A DNA stretch of 19,763 bases, taken from Russula earlei. Its lineage: Eukaryota; Basidiomycota; Agaricomycetes; Russulales; Russulaceae. The translations under genes and the position numbers were made by a program. The notes under the pieces were generated by a model. It saw only the letters and a program-made list of their open reading frames with translations. It made no database searches and was not told the DNA's origin. Positions 17,623 through 19,763 of the stretch are shown here, in pieces (position 1 is the stretch's first letter; each line of letters begins with the position of its first letter). Location of the stretch: NCBI GenBank assembly GCA_025769875.1, contig JAGFNK010000861.1, positions 1 through 19,763 on the forward strand, written 5' to 3'.

Positions 17623-17892
17623 GTTTTGAAGTGCCAGATTTGGGTATGGTTGCTCGTATTGGAGAGTTGTCAGCCACTCTTGACTCTGCGTCTGGAATCT
17701 CACCTCGTCCCTTTCTGCTATCCTCAGTAGGATCCAGTTACCGTTGTGGTCCTGTACCTCATATTTTTTATCTCTATATCCATCTTGACCCAAGGGTCAC
17801 TCATAAACAATTGCACTGGTTCCTCAGAAACAGCTCAAGCCGTTTCGAGCCACTTTGAAGTGCCAGATTTGGATATGGTTGCTCAATTTGGA
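17623..17892 (+). repeat. Duplicated element fragment upstream of the RMD1-like gene
   Basis: TTTTGAAGTGCCAGATTTGG and the following ~22 bases at about 17623-17664 recur at 17851-17892, each preceded by GTTTCGAGCC. A second shared block (GTCTGGAATCT) follows both, but closer in the second copy, which has lost ~27 bases between the blocks. These are two partial copies of one repeat. Confidence 0.6.
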
Positions 17893-17947
17893 GTCGTCTG
17901 GAATCTACTGGCAGCAATCCCCCCACGCCTGCTCACCCTCCCCATAT

Positions 17948-19310
17948 CTGCGTAAATCATCTCTTCCTACTGGAGCTCCCAAAGCCGCCGCTACCCAGCG
18001 TACCTCAAAGACTCATCAAAGACTCGTCGAGCTCCTGTCCGACCCCCAGACCCCCCCCCCGCAGAACCGCAGAACAAGGCGAAGATGACGAGATCCATCG
18101 CTACGAGACAGACGCAGGCGTGCGCATGCGCGAGCATAGGAGCACCACGGAACGCATGACCAAGGCAGAGCGCCGCCGAGCTGGGTGCCGCCGCATCACC
18201 GCTTACTGGCTCGCGGATGGCTTTCGCATGAACCTGCTTGCCAACTTTCTCAAGCGCGAGCACAATGTTGTCCCTCGTTCGTTTGATGAGGCTCTCTATG
18301 TCGTACGTTCCTCGTCGACCCCTTGTCCTTCAACTTTTCCCCCTTGCCCCCGTCCCTTGCACAGTACACGTGGGGCTGGCCAAATGTATCACCTCCCGTT
18401 GCTTCCTGGTTGCGGCCCCGCGGCTACAGTGCGCTCCTCGGTTCCCACTCCGTCGCACAGGTCTCAGGCTGAAGAAGACGGCTACCCGGGCTCATACTTC
18501 TTCCCGGGACGCGCACCCGAGGATGGATTCGTATCGCATGATGGCTATATCGCGCGGAGCTTGACGAGCGAGCCACCCATCGAACGGCCCATGCACGAAC
18601 CCGAGGAAAGCGAGGTCGACGGCGAGTCGCGTGAACGTGGCCAGCGCGTGGACACCCCTTTGCTCGCGTCGCATAGCCCCAGCCCAGCTCCTCCTTTGTG
18701 CCAGTGGGCGAGCCCAGAACACCGGTGGCGACGTGGCCGAGATCGTGTTCTTTAAGTATGGAGTCGCTGTCTTCTTTGGATTCCACAAGATGCAGGAGCG
18801 CAATATCCTCGAGGACGTCCATGGTGCAGGCACACTCAAAGGTGCACGTGTCGAGAGCGAATGGAAAGTTGAGGAATGTCATTTTGCATTAAGTAATTCT
18901 GCCCCCCCTTTCTTGGTTCAGCACTATACCTCGTCGTAGTATGATTCAACGATTGGCTATCCGCGCATTTACAACGTTTTTTTCAGTGAGTTTAGCTCAT
19001 CTCCTTTCCGTGGGAGAAAAAGCATTCACACTGTCTTTGGTAGCATTCAAATCCCCGTCGCACCTTCTCACGCTCTCACTCGCGCATGCGCTTGCACGTC
19101 GACACTCCTCGCACACTACGAATCGCAAGCACATACCATCCTCCAACATCCGCGCACGCAAGCCTTGCCACGCACGCGCGCACTAGCACTCTCGCGACGC
19201 GACGCGATGCCGCTCACTGGGAAACTCTTCACGTTGCGCCGCGACTTCGTGCTCGGGCGCAACGTTCTCGACGTGCCGAGTACCTTCTGGGAAGAGGCGA
19301 GCATGGGCTG
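17948..19310 (+). pseudogene. RMD1/Sif-like (DUF155) gene, broken
   Basis: Matches to the fungal RMD1 / RMND1 (DUF155) family occur in order. They are RKSSLPTGAPK..QRTSKTHQRLVELL (17952-18049), ERMTKAERRRAGCRRITAYW..ADGF..FLKREHNVVPRSFDEALYV (18150-18302), MYHLPLLPG (18384-18410), VFFKYGVAVFFGF and EWKVEECHF (~18745-18885), YDSTIGYPRIYNVFF (18940-18984), FKSPSHLLTLSLAHALA (19046-19096), and STLLAHYES..LTGKLFTLRRDFVLGRNVLDVPSTFWEEAS (19099-19300). One clean intron fits 18986-19043. Breaks are a one-base shift in a C10 run (18051-18060), a missing AG before 18384, a shift near 18700, a bad junction at 18890-18940, and one base missing near 19097. No start ATG or C-terminal membrane helix was found. 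Family members are mitochondrial or membrane proteins. Confidence 0.7.
18986..19043 (+). other. Spliceosomal intron in the RMD1-like gene
   Basis: 58 nt with GTGAGT donor and TTGGTAG acceptor. Removal joins YNVFF to T-FKSPSHLL, the order seen in the family. This is the one junction in the gene that is fully canonical. Confidence 0.75.
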
Positions 19311-19763
19311 GACACCATTGGGCATAGAATGCCTGCGAGCACGAGTAAGGCGCGCTAAGTTATGCAGTGGTTCCGCTTGAGCAGCAGGGGCCATGGTCTC
19401 GACGACGACGGAGAAACATCCGTCCATCTGTACGCGATGCGTTCGTCGTCAGCGCGAACGATTTCATGTGACTGATTTGAACTCTTTGGCACTAGGATTG
19501 TGACAGATCTGAATCCACAATTCTGCCTCCAAAGAAGCCGACTATGGAGCTGCAGGAGCTGGAGATGTTGAACCGCATCCGGATGACCAATCTGCTTTAA
19601 CATCGACAAGTCAACTGCTACACAGTTTGGCAAGCCGTCGACGTTGAAAGAAGACTTGTGCCTTTTTTCTTCTTGTCGACTTTCTCCCTCCTTGGCTTGC
19701 TAATGATTGGTATCTAACATCGTGTGTAAATCTGTCGAATGGTACAAGTCCTTTCGAACACCA
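19311..19763. other. Unassigned right edge
   Basis: The DUF155 similarity fades after FWEEAS. The expected C-terminal coiled coil and membrane helix are not recognisable. A short reading from ~19526 (MELQELEMLNRIRM at 19544, then a TAA at 19598-19600 with HRQVNCYTVWQAVDVERR behind it) looks protein-like but I do not recognise it. It could be a remnant of another gene or of the same one. Confidence 0.3.

Overview
The window looks like repeat-rich chromosomal DNA from a filamentous fungus, most likely a basidiomycete. The evidence is the short introns (about 46-58 nt with GT..AG ends), a Ty3/gypsy-type pol, a fungal-style PIF/Harbinger transposon, and a decayed host gene of the RMD1/Sif (DUF155) family at the right end. 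I see no prokaryotic features, no tRNA or rRNA, and no CRISPR array.

The backbone from about 2936 to 16177 is one decayed Ty3/gypsy gag-pol reading in the + direction. It is cut into pieces by later insertions. In order these are: a 2.9-kb element with ~408-bp terminal inverted repeats (3849-6756, TA target duplication); a solo LTR of another retrotransposon (6799-7627, 5-bp duplication CATGC/CGTGC); a 3.5-kb PIF/Harbinger transposon (9910-13421, TAA duplication); a 1.57-kb near-perfect palindrome or foldback element (14052-15620, TAA duplication); and a second, partial copy of the first TIR element (from 16178) that truncates the integrase. At the first and third junctions the gag or pol reading frame resumes exactly when the insert and one copy of the target duplication are ignored. 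The boundaries are therefore well fixed.

The Harbinger is the only element here that looks intact. It has a Myb/SANT-like DNA-binding protein gene (three exons), a DDE transposase gene (three exons, D-D-E all present), 184-bp TIRs with about four differences, and an exact TAA duplication. The gypsy host is dead. It has many in-frame stops, frameshifts, a lost zinc-knuckle cysteine, and Asp-to-Asn changes at the first catalytic Asp of both RT and RNase H.

The left 2.9 kb holds a 5'-truncated copy of the same LTR family (125-875), a candidate unrelated solo LTR with a cluster of hairpins (1128-1604), a CAA/CAG tract, and a four-unit 154-bp tandem repeat (2246-2830). The right 3.3 kb holds non-coding G-rich repeat-like DNA (16499-17508), a repeat cluster with a 35-bp palindrome (17509-17892), and the broken RMD1/DUF155 gene (about 17948-19310).
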